Shown here one piece after another: positions 51,132-61,162 of a stretch of 64,000 bases of DNA (the stretch's first letter is position 1; each line of letters starts with the position of its first letter). The notes below the pieces were generated by a model, which was not told the origin of the DNA, made no database searches, and was given only the letters and a program-made list of their open reading frames with translations. The translations under genes and the position numbers were made by a program. Origin of the DNA: Ashinkailepas kermadecensis (Eukaryota; Arthropoda; Thecostraca; Neolepadidae); assembly GCA_034440615.1 (NCBI GenBank), contig JAOTOM010003955.1, positions 50,001 through 114,000 of the forward strand. The letters are read 5' to 3'.

Positions 51132-52425
51132 CAAATCACGAGGCGCACACTATTCGGCGCAAATCACGAGGCGCACACTATTCGGCGCAGTCCCTTCCGC
51201 CCGGTTGCGTCGAGGGCAACAGGTTTGAGAGTCGGGTGCTGCGTGAACGTTTGATTGCCAAGGTATGCGGTGTTGTCGACTGGTTGATATTGCTTGCTTT
51301 TCTAATGTACTATCCAATGTGTGAAATGCGACGGATATTTACGTGTAACTTTTATGCACATGAAGTTCGCTCAATTACGTAGGTACCTACCTATGTATAA
51401 TACTTTTGTGGCGCAGCTGCAAGATGTATATCCAGACCCTAAATTCTAAGTAAAGTTAATGGTCGAGGTTGGTGAATATGATTGAGTGTGGCATAAGTAA
51501 TAGGAATAATTCCCCTTTACCCATACTAATGGGCATACAGAATAGAACATGCTTTACGCTTATGCTTGTCTCCTATATTAATACAATAATGAAAAATATT
51601 AGGAACCACTTTCTGCGGCATCTTTGGGCCGAATTGCAAAAATTTGCCACCGATCGACGCGTCTTCTGGATGCGGTTGGCGTCGTCGTGGTTACAAAGTG
51701 CTTAAATGCATATTGAGCACGTTTTCTACGTTTACATACCCCATTGCCTAAACGTGGCGATCGCACTTTTTCTCTTCTGCCTAAGTAAACGAGCCAGTGG
51801 CGCACATCAAGGCGATTTCATACGGCGCACACTATTCGGCGCAGTCGCTTCCGCCGGGTTGCGTCGAGGGGAAGAGGTTTGACACCAATTTTTTAATCTA
51901 TAATAATATAATTAACTTTACAAATATTGAGGTATCAAAATACAATTTTTCATGCACAAGAGACTTCGATGTTATAAGTAGCTAAATAATGATTCAATAT
52001 AAGTAAACGGGCCAGTGGCGCACATCAAGGCCATTTCATACGGCGCACACTATTCGGCGCAGTCCCTTCCCCCCGGTTGCGTCCATACGGCGCACACTAT
52101 TCGGCGCAGTCGCTTCCGCCCGGTTGCGTCGAGGGCAACAGGTTTGAGAGTTGGGTGCTGCGTGAACGTTTGATTGCCAAGGTATGCGGTGTTGTCGACT
52201 GGTTGATATTGCTTGCTTTTCTAATGTACTCTCCAATGTGTGAAATGCGACGGATATTTACAAATTCCCCTTTACCCATACTAATGGGCATACAGAATAG
52301 TACATGCTTTACGCTTATGCTTGTCTCCTATATTAATACAATAAGAAAAATCTTTGGAACCATTTTCTGCGGCACCTTTGGGCCGAATTGGAAAAATATG
52401 CCACCGATCGACGCGTCTCCTGTGT
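51132..52425. repeat. Tandem non-coding block with GGCGCACACTATTCGGCGCA
   Basis: GGCGCACACTATTCGGCGCAG occurs near 51,175, 51,829, 52,045 and 52,090, usually followed by TCSCTTCCGCCSGGTTGCGTC. 51,506-51,663 and 52,261-52,420 are also near-identical. There is no coding content. A truncated LINE is inserted at the right edge (tail at about 52,430). Confidence 0.85.
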
Positions 52426-52429
52426 AAGA

Positions 52430-54945
52430 GAGTTAGTTAGTTATTGTGGTTTAGGGGCGCATCGACTGCATAGGTCATTTCGCGCCCATAACTTAGTCAT
52501 TTAAACATAAGAGCGAGTGAACGTCAGTTCGGATAACGAGTTATACGACGATGTCGAATCTGTTCATAATACAACTGGTGAGCAAGTTAATGACCGGTGT
52601 AAATCACGCAAAACCCAACTTTCAAGAGGAATTTAAAAAGGTCTCCTGATTGAACACTGACCGACTCATCCCCCAATACTTCCCGAAGCGAGACAGAGGC
52701 ACGTCCAAAGTGACGCTTCCGTTCGTGGGCAAGCCGGGGACACGATACTAAAATGTGTCGAACTGACATGGGCGCGGCGCATCTCGGGCACCGTGGTGTC
52801 TCGTCACCGCTGAGGAGATACCGGTGTGTCGCATAAGTATGTCCCAAACGCAGGCGACACAGGGACACCTCGTGGCCTCTGTTTCGGTGTGATGATGAAG
52901 CCCACTCACCAATAAAGGGCTTTACAGTCTTCAACTTGTTGTTTGTTAGAGAGTTCCAGTTTGCCTGCCACTTGCCCGAAATATAACCTTTGATAGATGA
53001 GTAGAAGTCCCTGGCAGGTAGCGGGAGGGAACGCGTGTACGGGGCCCGTGCACCTCGCTTCGCCGCAGCATCCGCTGCCTCGTTCCCACAGATTCCCACA
53101 TGGCTCGGAATCCAACATAGAATAACCGTTTTTCCAGCGCAGGTCAGCAGTGTAAGCCTACGTAAAATATCTTGTGCAAGTGGGTTCGACGGATAAAACG
53201 CTTTTATAGTCATGAGACTGCTAAGAGAATCGGTGTAGATTACATGCCGCGTGTCATCACATGTTTCAATGAAACTGAGTGCCTTGTCTAGGGCTACCAA
53301 CTCAGACGTATATACAGATGCATGAGGCGGAAGCGAAAACGTCCTGACGACTGTGCCCATCACAAACGCACAGCCAACTCCTGACTCGGTCTTGGATCCA
53401 TTTGTGTAGGTGCCTGTAAAATGAGTGTAAGATGCCATTAACTCTAGTGCCCTTAGTCTGAATTCCTCAGGAACGACCGTGCACTTTTTGAGATATGACA
53501 GCGAAATGTCAATATCTGGAGATGCCAGTGTCCAGGGAGGGATTTTCATCGTTCCGACGCGCATCACTCCGCGTAATCTTATGTCACTGTCCTCAAATAG
53601 TTTGCGAATCCTGACACAGAAGGGAACAGAGCTCACAGGCCGTCGTCTTCTGAAGAGAGCCAGGACGCTTCGCGAAAACACGGGACGGTACGTTGGGTGA
53701 CTTGGGAATTGGCGCAGCTTGCAGGCATACCGCATGCCGAGCTGTTCCCGACGCATATAAAGAGATGGCTCGTTGGACTCTACCAATAGACTAGAAATCG
53801 GTGTGGTGCGAAAGGCGCCGGTGCAGATACGGAGTGCTGAGTGGTGCACGGTGTCTAGTGATCGTTTGGTGGTCAGAGCTGCGCCGTCATAGACAAAACA
53901 TGCGTAGTCTAATTTTGACCGAATCAGGGAGCGATAAAGCTGCAGCAGGGTTGGTCTATCGGCCCCATACGACGTACGCGCAACCACTTTCAGAACGTTC
54001 ATAGACTTAAAACACCTATCTCTGAGCATCCTAAAGTGATGCCTGTATGTAAGTCGGTTGTCTAGGAAGACACCGAGGAATTTGACATTCGTCTCTGTTG
54101 GAATTTCCGAACCATATAGCCTGATTTTCATATCCGGACAGTTTCGACGCCGGCAGAAATGAACAGCGACCGTTTTTGTCGTCGAGAAACTGAAGCCATT
54201 CACCTTCGTCCAACGCTCCAGCCTAGCGACAGCAAGCTGCAACTGCCGCTGCAATATTGGTGTCGATGTGCTGGATGACCAGATCGTGAAATCGTCTACG
54301 AATAGTGAACGGGATATTGACGGCGACAGGCAGGATCCGATGTCGTTGATGATAATGGCAAACAGGGCCACACTCAGCACACTGCCTTGCGGAATCCCGT
54401 TGACCTGTTTGTACCATCGTGAGAGTCGCTCGCCAACACGAACCCGAAACCGACGGTTTGCTAGAAAGTTTTGTATAAAAATAGCCATACATCCCCGCAG
54501 GCCGTAGTCACGTAACTTCATCAGAATTCGATGTCGCCATGTGGTATCGAAAGCAGCTTCGATGTAAAAAAAACACGGCTCCGACATGTCGATGTTGTGC
54601 GAAAGCTGTTCGAATTGCAGTGTCAAGTGTGACTAGGTGATCAATCGTACTTCTGTTTTTCCTAAAACCACACTGTTCATTTGATAAAACGTTCTTGTCC
54701 TCCAGATACCAACATAGCCGAACATTCACCATTCGCTCCATCAGCTTACACATCGATGACGTAAGAGATATGGGGCGGTAGTGTAGTGGGTCAAGTCCAC
54801 TCCTTCCAGGTTTTAGGACAGGTATAACTATGGCTTCCCGCCAGGCCTCCGGAAATACGCCACTCTCCCACAGAGAGTTAAAGGTAGTCAGCAAGATATC
54901 TTGTGCGCATGGTGGAAGGTGCTCAATCATTTGATTCATAACCCT
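52430..54945 (-). pseudogene. 5'-truncated LINE ORF2 (third family)
   Basis: The 3' tail (TTAGTTAGTTATTGTGG) and hairpin (GGGCGC/GCGCCC, GAC/GTC) lie at 52,430-52,492. The coding part runs from RT (MIEHLPPCAQD, WREAIVIPVLKPG, YRPISLTSS) through GIPQGSVLS, LFVDDFTIW, RNase H (TYTNGSKTESG, YTSELVAL, YTDSLSS, HVGICGNEAADAAAK) to VGFCVIYTGH-stop at 52,587. The RNase H first Asp is replaced by Asn (YTNGS instead of YTDGS). A frameshift in an A/T run near 54,566 splits the FFDIEAAFDTTW motif. The endonuclease is absent because the copy is truncated near 54,945. Confidence 0.92.
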
Positions 54946-55725
54946 TCGTTTATGGCGCGACAAGTCCCCGGCTCCGAGACTGGCGTCGGCCTGTCTGCTG
55001 CCTACGTCAGCAGCCACCGCTCCAACGGAGCCGGTCAGTGGACATTGTACCTTCCCCTCCCCTCTCCGGCCGCCAGGCGCCAGAGACGTGACCCCAATAT
55101 CGTGCAGCCGAGGGTTGTACCTTGACCGCCTCTATCCGACCGGCGCGTACAGTCGCCGTCGTTAATGCTAGATGTAACTGTGTTCACATAAAGTTATACG
55201 TTTGGCTGTCCCGTAATCGTAATTGGTATAATCCTGTAAGCCTTGTGATTGTAAAAGTATACCGTAATTGTAACTGTAAAGAGTGTACAGTAAATATCAT
55301 ATAGTACCCTTCACTATATGGAAGTAACTTCCCTTCTAGAAGGCCATGGAAGCTTCGAGAACATGGATGTGACGTCAAGGGGTGGTTCTGCGCCCTCGAC
55401 CAATCCGCGACCGGGGGTCTCCCGAAGTCACTAGCGGCCGTGCGGCCGCCAGGAGTCGGGCTTGAATACTCTGAGCGAGCGGATCGCTGCTACGCGTGCG
55501 CGCTTCCCAACTAAATTCGGCTTCTAAATTCATAGGAAAGGCAGTATCACGGCTTACCTTCAGAGGAGAACGTACTGTACAGACTGTCTGTCGTTCTCGT
55601 GTGATCGTGGATTGCTGCAGTGCAAATACAGGGCAGCAAAAGGTACTGGTGCTTTCGTGACCGAGGTTATCGCAAACGACGAAGTTGCTAGACTTTCGCG
55701 TGCCAATATAGGACTTTCCTACACC
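54946..55725. other. Unclassified stretch, possibly an LTR remnant
   Basis: GC-rich start, AT-rich 55,150-55,320, then a cluster of heat-shock and CRE motifs, a GC-rich patch and TACTGGTGCTTTCGTGACCG at 55,642-55,661, which resembles the primer-binding region after a BEL/Pao-type LTR. No LTR pair or gag/pol was found. A host promoter is an alternative. Confidence 0.3.
55329..55377. promoter_or_regulatory. Heat-shock element array plus CRE
   Basis: TTC at 55,334, GAA at 55,339, GAA at 55,349, TTC at 55,354 and GAA at 55,359 all lie on a strict 5-bp phase. They form TTCTAGAA and GAAGCTTCGAGAA, textbook HSF sites. TGACGTCA follows at 55,370-55,377. Function depends on a nearby transcription start, which I could not place. 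Confidence 0.65.
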
Positions 55726-56412
55726 TGGATGCGGTTGGCGTCTTGGTTACAAAGTGCTTAAATGTATATTGAGCATGTTTCCTCCGTTTACATACCCCAT
55801 TGACTTAACGTGGCGATCGCACTTTTTCTCTTCTGCCTAAGTAAACGAGCCAGTGGCGCACATCAAGGCGATTTCATACGGCGCACACTATTCGGCGCAG
55901 TCGCTTCCGCCGGGTTGCGTCGAGGGGAAGAGGTTTGACACCAATTTTTTAAATCTACAATATAATTAACTTGACAAATATTGAGGTATCAAAATACAAT
56001 ATTTAATGCACAAGAGACTTCGATGTTATCAGTAGCTAAATAATGATTCAATATAAGTAAACGGGCCAGTGGCGCACATCAAGGCGATTTCATACGGCGC
56101 ACACTATTCGGCGCAGTCCCTTCCGCCCGGTTGCGTCCATACGGCGCACACTATTCGGCGCAGTCCCTTCCGCCCGGTTGCGTCGAGGGCAACAGGTTTG
56201 GAAGTTGGGTGCTGCGTGAACGTTTGATTGCCAAGGTATGCGGTGTTGTCGACTGGTTGATATTGCTTGTTTTTCTAATGTACTCTCCAATGTGTGAAAT
56301 GCGACGGATATTTACGTGTAAATTTTTATGCACATGAAGTTCGCTCAATTACGTAGGTACCTACCTATGTATAATACTTTTGTGGCGCAGTGGCAAGATG
56401 TATGTCCAGACC
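55726..56412. repeat. Second copy of the 51.1-52.4 kb block
   Basis: CTGGATGCGGTTGGCGTC onward matches 51,667 onward almost base for base to about 56,200, with three more GGCGCACACTATTCGGCGCA motifs (55,878; 56,095; 56,143). It then matches 51,235-51,420. It is interrupted at CCAGACCCTAA by the LINE tail at 56,415. Confidence 0.9.
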
Positions 56413-56414
56413 CT

Positions 56415-56762
56415 AATGATGATGATGAATTGGTGTTTAGGGGCGCGTCGACTGCAAAGGTCATTTTGCGCACATAACTGTGTTGATAGCTAATCTATTA
56501 TGCTCCTATAGTAGTCAGTAATTAATAGTCTTCAGGGGCGGCGATATACTACATCAAAACGTGCTTGTTGAAGAAAAGTAAAAATGTATCCAGACGATAC
56601 AACCTCAGATTCATTGTTTAGTAGCATTCGTAAAGTGTCGATGTTTACCAGTCCAAAAATATGGCGTCGGAGGGGGTCCAGTAGTACACAATCTACTAAA
56701 ACATGATACACGGTAAGCGGGTCCGAACAGCGTGGGCATAAAGGTTGGTCATCACCGGTCAG
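56415..56762 (-). pseudogene. LINE 3' end, first of two tandem copies
   Basis: About 345 bp nearly identical to 56,763-57,112: an ATGATGATGAATTGG tail, hairpin GGGCGC...GCGCAC, and the end of ORF2. It stops exactly at CCGGTCAGT, where the second copy's tail begins, so a 5'-truncated copy sits head-to-tail against the longer one. Confidence 0.88.
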
Positions 56763-57278
56763 TATGATGATGATGAATTGGTGTTTAGGGGCGCGTCGAC
56801 TGCAAAGGTCATTTTGCGCCCATAACTGTGTTGATAGTTAATCTATTATGCTCCTATAGTAGTCAGTAATTAATAGTCTTCAGGGGCGGCGATATACTAC
56901 ATCAAAACGTGCTTGTTGAAGAAAAGTAAAAATGTATCCAGACGATACAACCTCAGAGTCATTGTTTAGTAACATTCGTAAAGTGTCGATGTTTACTCGT
57001 CCTAAAATATGGCGTCGGAGAGGGTCCAGTAGTACACAATCTACTAAAACATGATACACAGTAAGCGGGTCCGAACAGCGTGGGCATAAAGGTTGGTCAT
57101 CACCGGTCAGTATATAGCTATGTGTTGCGAATGTATGGCCAATCCTCAATCGGCAGAGCGTTACTTCCTCCCGTCGCGAGGTCCGGTGTGAGGACTGCCA
57201 TATACCCAGTACCGGCTTTATAACCCTCAACTTACTAGGTTTGGAGTTCCAGGTTCGTTGCCATTCGGACCGTATATG
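56763..57278 (-). pseudogene. 3' part of an older LINE, interrupted by LINE copy 2
   Basis: The minus-strand frame runs from SEWQRTWNSKPSKLRVIKPV through LCRLRIGHTFATH and CPRCSDPLTVYHVLVDC to FDVVYRRP-stop (56,880). It then has a hairpin and an (ATG)n-type tail. The frame continues across the target duplication into 63,847-64,000, which supplies the upstream RNase H region. The element was coding-competent over this stretch before copy 2 inserted. Confidence 0.92.
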
Positions 57279-57433
57279 TTGGTTGGTTATTTGGGCTTAA
57301 GGGCGCATCGACTGCGTTGGTCATACAGCGCCCATAACAATTTTAGATGGACAACTTAAGAGGATTCATGCCAACGGTAGTACGCGAGCTTTCAAAATAT
57401 AGGCAGATCATTCCGAGCTTATAGTGCTACGTG

Positions 57434-60400
57434 TCAGTGAGGTGTGTAAATCGCTCTAAATTTGACATCCGAGAGAAAGCGAAACAGTTGTCCTGAGGTT
57501 ACTACGCGTGAGTGGTCACCCAGGAGTTCGCGGATTGACGGAGACTGCACGACTCCGAGAAGGCGTCTTCGAGCATCGGCGAGCAGGGGACAGGATATCA
57601 GAACGTGACGTACTGATAGTGGTGCGTGACATCGAGGGCAGTTTGGCCTGTCCTCCCCACAGAGCAGATGGTGGTGTGTTGCGTGGGTGTGCCCTAGCCT
57701 AAGGCGGCAGAGCACGACCTCGTCTTGCCTCGTCCTACGGTAGGATGAGGACCACTCCCCAAGACATGGCTTGATTGTTCGCAGTTTATTGTCCTGCAGA
57801 GTGTCCCAACTAGACTGCCATTTTTTAAAAACAAAGGTCGCGATAGAACGGTCATACTCCCTCGCGGGGAGCGGCATAGATCGCAAATATGGTGCTTGAG
57901 CTGCTCGTTTCGCAGCAGCATCCGCTGCCTCGTTCCCCACAATGCCGACATGGCTCGGGATCCAACAGAGGACGATAGTCTTCCCAGCTTGAGCCAGTGA
58001 TCCCAGACGCCGTAAAACGTCCTGTAAAATGGTGTCAGGTGGGTTAAACTGCTTTAGCGCCCAGAGACTGCTGAGAGAGTCGGTAAAAATCACATGCGAG
58101 GTATCCCGCCCCACTTCAATAAAACTGAGAGCCTTTGAGATCGCCACCAGCTCTGAAGTGTAAACAGTTGCATGTGGTGGTAGGGAAAAAGATCTTGACA
58201 GAGGCCCAGTAACAAATGCACTGCCCACACCATCATCCGTCTTGGATCCATCTGTGTAAGTTGGGACGTATCCCTCGAACGAGGCTATGTGTTCCAGCGC
58301 ACATGACAGTCGGTACTGTGGTGTCGCATGGTCCTTTCCAACCGAGGAAAGTGACATATCTATTATAGGAGGAGTCACCTGCCATGGCGGCGTTCCAGCC
58401 AGATTGGACTGCATAATTCCCTTCGGTCGAATACCACTGTCCTCAAAGAGCCTGCGTATTCGAACGCAAAAAGGAATGGCATGCAGAAGGCGTCCTCGAC
58501 CAAATGATGCAATGAGTCGATGGGAGAACACATGCGAATATGTAGGGTGACCAGGGAATTGGCGCAGCTTACAGGCATATCGCATCCCGAGCATTTCGCG
58601 GCGGAGCGAGAGTGGTGGTTCGTGAGTTTCAGCCAGAAGGCTGACAGAAGGTGAAGTGCGGAAAGCGCCGGTCACAATGCGGAGCGCCGAGTGGTGTACA
58701 GTGTCCAGTGAGCGCTTGCTTGTTGCACATGCGCTGTCATATATAAAACACGCGTAGTCCAGTTTTGAACGAATGAGGGAGCGATACAACAGTAACATGG
58801 TTTTCCTGTCTCCTCCGTAAGATGTGTGTGCAACCATTTTTAGCAGGTTTAGGGATTTAAAACACTTCTCCCGAAGTGTCTTAAAATGTTCCTTGTAATT
58901 AAGACGAGTGTCAAAAATAACTCCTAAGAATCGGGTCACTTGCCGGAAGGGAATCCGCTCACCATACAGCTGGAGGGCAGGGTCCGGGCAGTTCCGGCGG
59001 CGCCGACAAAAGTGCATGCCAACTGTTTTTGCAATCGAGAATCTAAACCCATTTTCGGAACTCCACTTTTCCAAGTGGGATACCGCCAACTGCAGCTGTC
59101 GTGCCATCGAAGGTGCACTGGATGTACAGCACCAAATCGCTACATCGTCAACAAAGAGTGATCTGCCAATGCTGCGTGGAAGGGAGTCGCCGATGTCGTT
59201 AATCGCGATGGCGAACAGCGCCACGCTAAGTACACTTCCTTGTGGTACTCCATCAATTTGTGGATACCTGTCTGACAAGTAGTTCCCGATGCGTACGCGA
59301 AAAAAGCGTTTGGACAGAAAGTTCTCAAGGAAGTGAGCCATGGAGCCTCGTATTCCATATCTGAAGACCTTCTTCAGAATGCCGTAGTGCCAAGTTGTGT
59401 CGTAGGCTCCTTGAATGTCGAAAAACACTGCACCGACATGTCGGTTCTGGTGGAAAGCTGTTCGTACCACAGTGTCCAGAGTTAAAAGATGGTCGTTGGT
59501 GCTGCGGTTTTTCCTAAAACCACACTGTGCATTACTTAAAATGTCAAAGCATTCCAAAAACCAGGTCAAACGAACATTTACCATCTTCTCCATCAGTTTA
59601 CAAAGTGATGATGTTAGTGAAATGGGTCGGTAGCTCGCCGGGTCTGAGGCATCCTTGCCTGGTTTCAAAATTGGTATCATTGTAGCATCGCGCCAGGTGG
59701 ATGGAAAGTCGCCTTTCTCCCAAAGTGTATTTATGGTGTCTAACATAGTTTCAAGTGCACGTGTTGGGAGATGCTTGAGCATGTCGTTGTGTACAAGGTC
59801 GGGACCCTCGGATACACTTCGAAGGCCTCCAATAGCGGAACTAAGCTCAGTCATGGTGAATGGCTCGTTATAACAGGGCTGCTCAGAGGTGGAGAAGTTC
59901 AATGGGTGTTTCTCACATTCAGCTTTCCGACGTATGAATAAGTTGTCTCCACTGTTACAGCGGCAACGGTTGGATATCGTACGGGCCATCTCGTTTACCA
60001 CCTCAACCGGGTGCGTAACGTCTCTGCCACCCACCCGTAGTGCTGGCAAAGGGGTCGAGTTGTATTGTCCTGCGATGCGCTTTATCCTCGACCAGATCTG
60101 TGACGTGGGCGTGGAACGATTTAGTTTGGCCACATAGGCCCTCCACGAGGTACGCTTTGCCTCCCGGATGGTACGCCGTGCGATGGCCCGAGCTTGTCGA
60201 AAGGCGATGAGGTTGACTGTATTACTATTTCGGTTGAAGGTTCTGAAGGCTCGTCGCCTTTCCCGGATAGCCTGGCGGCACTCCTCCGTCCACCAGGGAA
60301 CGGGAGCGCGACGAGGAGTACCAGAGGTGCGGGGGATGAAGTGAGTGGCGGTCTGCACGAGTACGTTGGTAAATGTCTCAACTGACATAGGTGTCACTCC

Positions 60401-61162
60401 AGGCCGCGCGGAAAAGATCTCCTCTAATCGTGCCTCATATGCTGTCCAGTCCGCCTTCTTCAAATTCCATCGGCGTGGTCGTGTTCCAAGTACTGCGCCG
60501 TCCTGGTACTCCAGCCACACCGGAAAATGGTCACTGCCATGAGGGTCATCAGCCACGGACCAGGCAAAAAGTTGTGCTAGTTGTGGACTACATAGGCTAA
60601 GATCCAAAACAGATGTATGGCCGGAGGGCAGGGTAAAGTGCGTCGGCTTGCCGGTATTTAGAATACACAGGGACTCATCATGCATAAAAGACTCCAAGAG
60701 CCGACCTCGTGCATTGATGTCCTCGCATCCCCATGCTGTATGGTGTGAGTTAAAATCGCCTAGTATTAAAACCGGCGGGGGCAGCTCTGACATCAAATGT
60801 CGTAACTCAGTGGATGGAAACCCAGCACCAGGTGGCAGGTACAGAGAACAAATAGATATGAGGCGGTGGTTAAAATGCACTCTTACTGCAACAGCCTGCA
60901 GCTTGGAGTGGAGCACCAATCTCTGTGCCGCTAAGCTATGGTGGACGGCCAGCAGCACACCGCCATGAGCAATGGTGTCAGAGTGCGTATCCTCACGAAA
61001 GACTGAGTAGCATTTTATGCTGAAAAAGTAGCCCGGCGTCACCTTAGTCTCCTGGAGGCAAATGACCGCAGGGCAGTGGCGGTTTAAGAGTGCCTGGAGC
61101 TCTTCGGTGCTGGTTCTCAGCCCCCTACAGTTCCATTGTAAAATGGACCGCGGTCGATCCAT
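57434..61162 (-). CDS. LINE ORF2: endonuclease, RT, RNase H (copy 2)
   Basis: 1242 codons, uninterrupted, one codon longer than copy 1 and very similar throughout. Endonuclease (LQWNCRGLR, LQETK, LGDFNSHH, SDHFPVW), RT (YRPISLTSS, FFDIQGAYDTTW, GVPQGSVLS, LFVDDVAIW), RNase H (YTDGSKTDDG, YTSELVAI, FTDSLSS, HVGIVGNEAADAAAK) and CPRCHAPLSVRHVLISC are all intact. Its ATG follows the ORF1 TAA with no base between (TAAATG), so ORF2 is likely made by termination-reinitiation or a similar coupled mechanism. Expected role: target-primed reverse transcription of the element RNA in the nucleus. Probably a functional protein. Confidence 0.96.
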   Translation of the reverse strand: MDRPRSILQWNCRGLRTSTEELQALLNRHCPAVICLQETKVTPGYFFSIKCYSVFREDTHSDTIAHGGVLLAVHHSLAAQRLVLHSKLQAVAVRVHFNHRLISICSLYLPPGAGFPSTELRHLMSELPPPVLILGDFNSHHTAWGCEDINARGRLLESFMHDESLCILNTGKPTHFTLPSGHTSVLDLSLCSPQLAQLFAWSVADDPHGSDHFPVWLEYQDGAVLGTRPRRWNLKKADWTAYEARLEEIFSARPGVTPMSVETFTNVLVQTATHFIPRTSGTPRRAPVPWWTEECRQAIRERRRAFRTFNRNSNTVNLIAFRQARAIARRTIREAKRTSWRAYVAKLNRSTPTSQIWSRIKRIAGQYNSTPLPALRVGGRDVTHPVEVVNEMARTISNRCRCNSGDNLFIRRKAECEKHPLNFSTSEQPCYNEPFTMTELSSAIGGLRSVSEGPDLVHNDMLKHLPTRALETMLDTINTLWEKGDFPSTWRDATMIPILKPGKDASDPASYRPISLTSSLCKLMEKMVNVRLTWFLECFDILSNAQCGFRKNRSTNDHLLTLDTVVRTAFHQNRHVGAVFFDIQGAYDTTWHYGILKKVFRYGIRGSMAHFLENFLSKRFFRVRIGNYLSDRYPQIDGVPQGSVLSVALFAIAINDIGDSLPRSIGRSLFVDDVAIWCCTSSAPSMARQLQLAVSHLEKWSSENGFRFSIAKTVGMHFCRRRRNCPDPALQLYGERIPFRQVTRFLGVIFDTRLNYKEHFKTLREKCFKSLNLLKMVAHTSYGGDRKTMLLLYRSLIRSKLDYACFIYDSACATSKRSLDTVHHSALRIVTGAFRTSPSVSLLAETHEPPLSLRREMLGMRYACKLRQFPGHPTYSHVFSHRLIASFGRGRLLHAIPFCVRIRRLFEDSGIRPKGIMQSNLAGTPPWQVTPPIIDMSLSSVGKDHATPQYRLSCALEHIASFEGYVPTYTDGSKTDDGVGSAFVTGPLSRSFSLPPHATVYTSELVAISKALSFIEVGRDTSHVIFTDSLSSLWALKQFNPPDTILQDVLRRLGSLAQAGKTIVLCWIPSHVGIVGNEAADAAAKRAAQAPYLRSMPLPAREYDRSIATFVFKKWQSSWDTLQDNKLRTIKPCLGEWSSSYRRTRQDEVVLCRLRLGHTHATHHHLLCGEDRPNCPRCHAPLSVRHVLISCPLLADARRRLLGVVQSPSIRELLGDHSRVVTSGQLFRFLSDVKFRAIYTPH

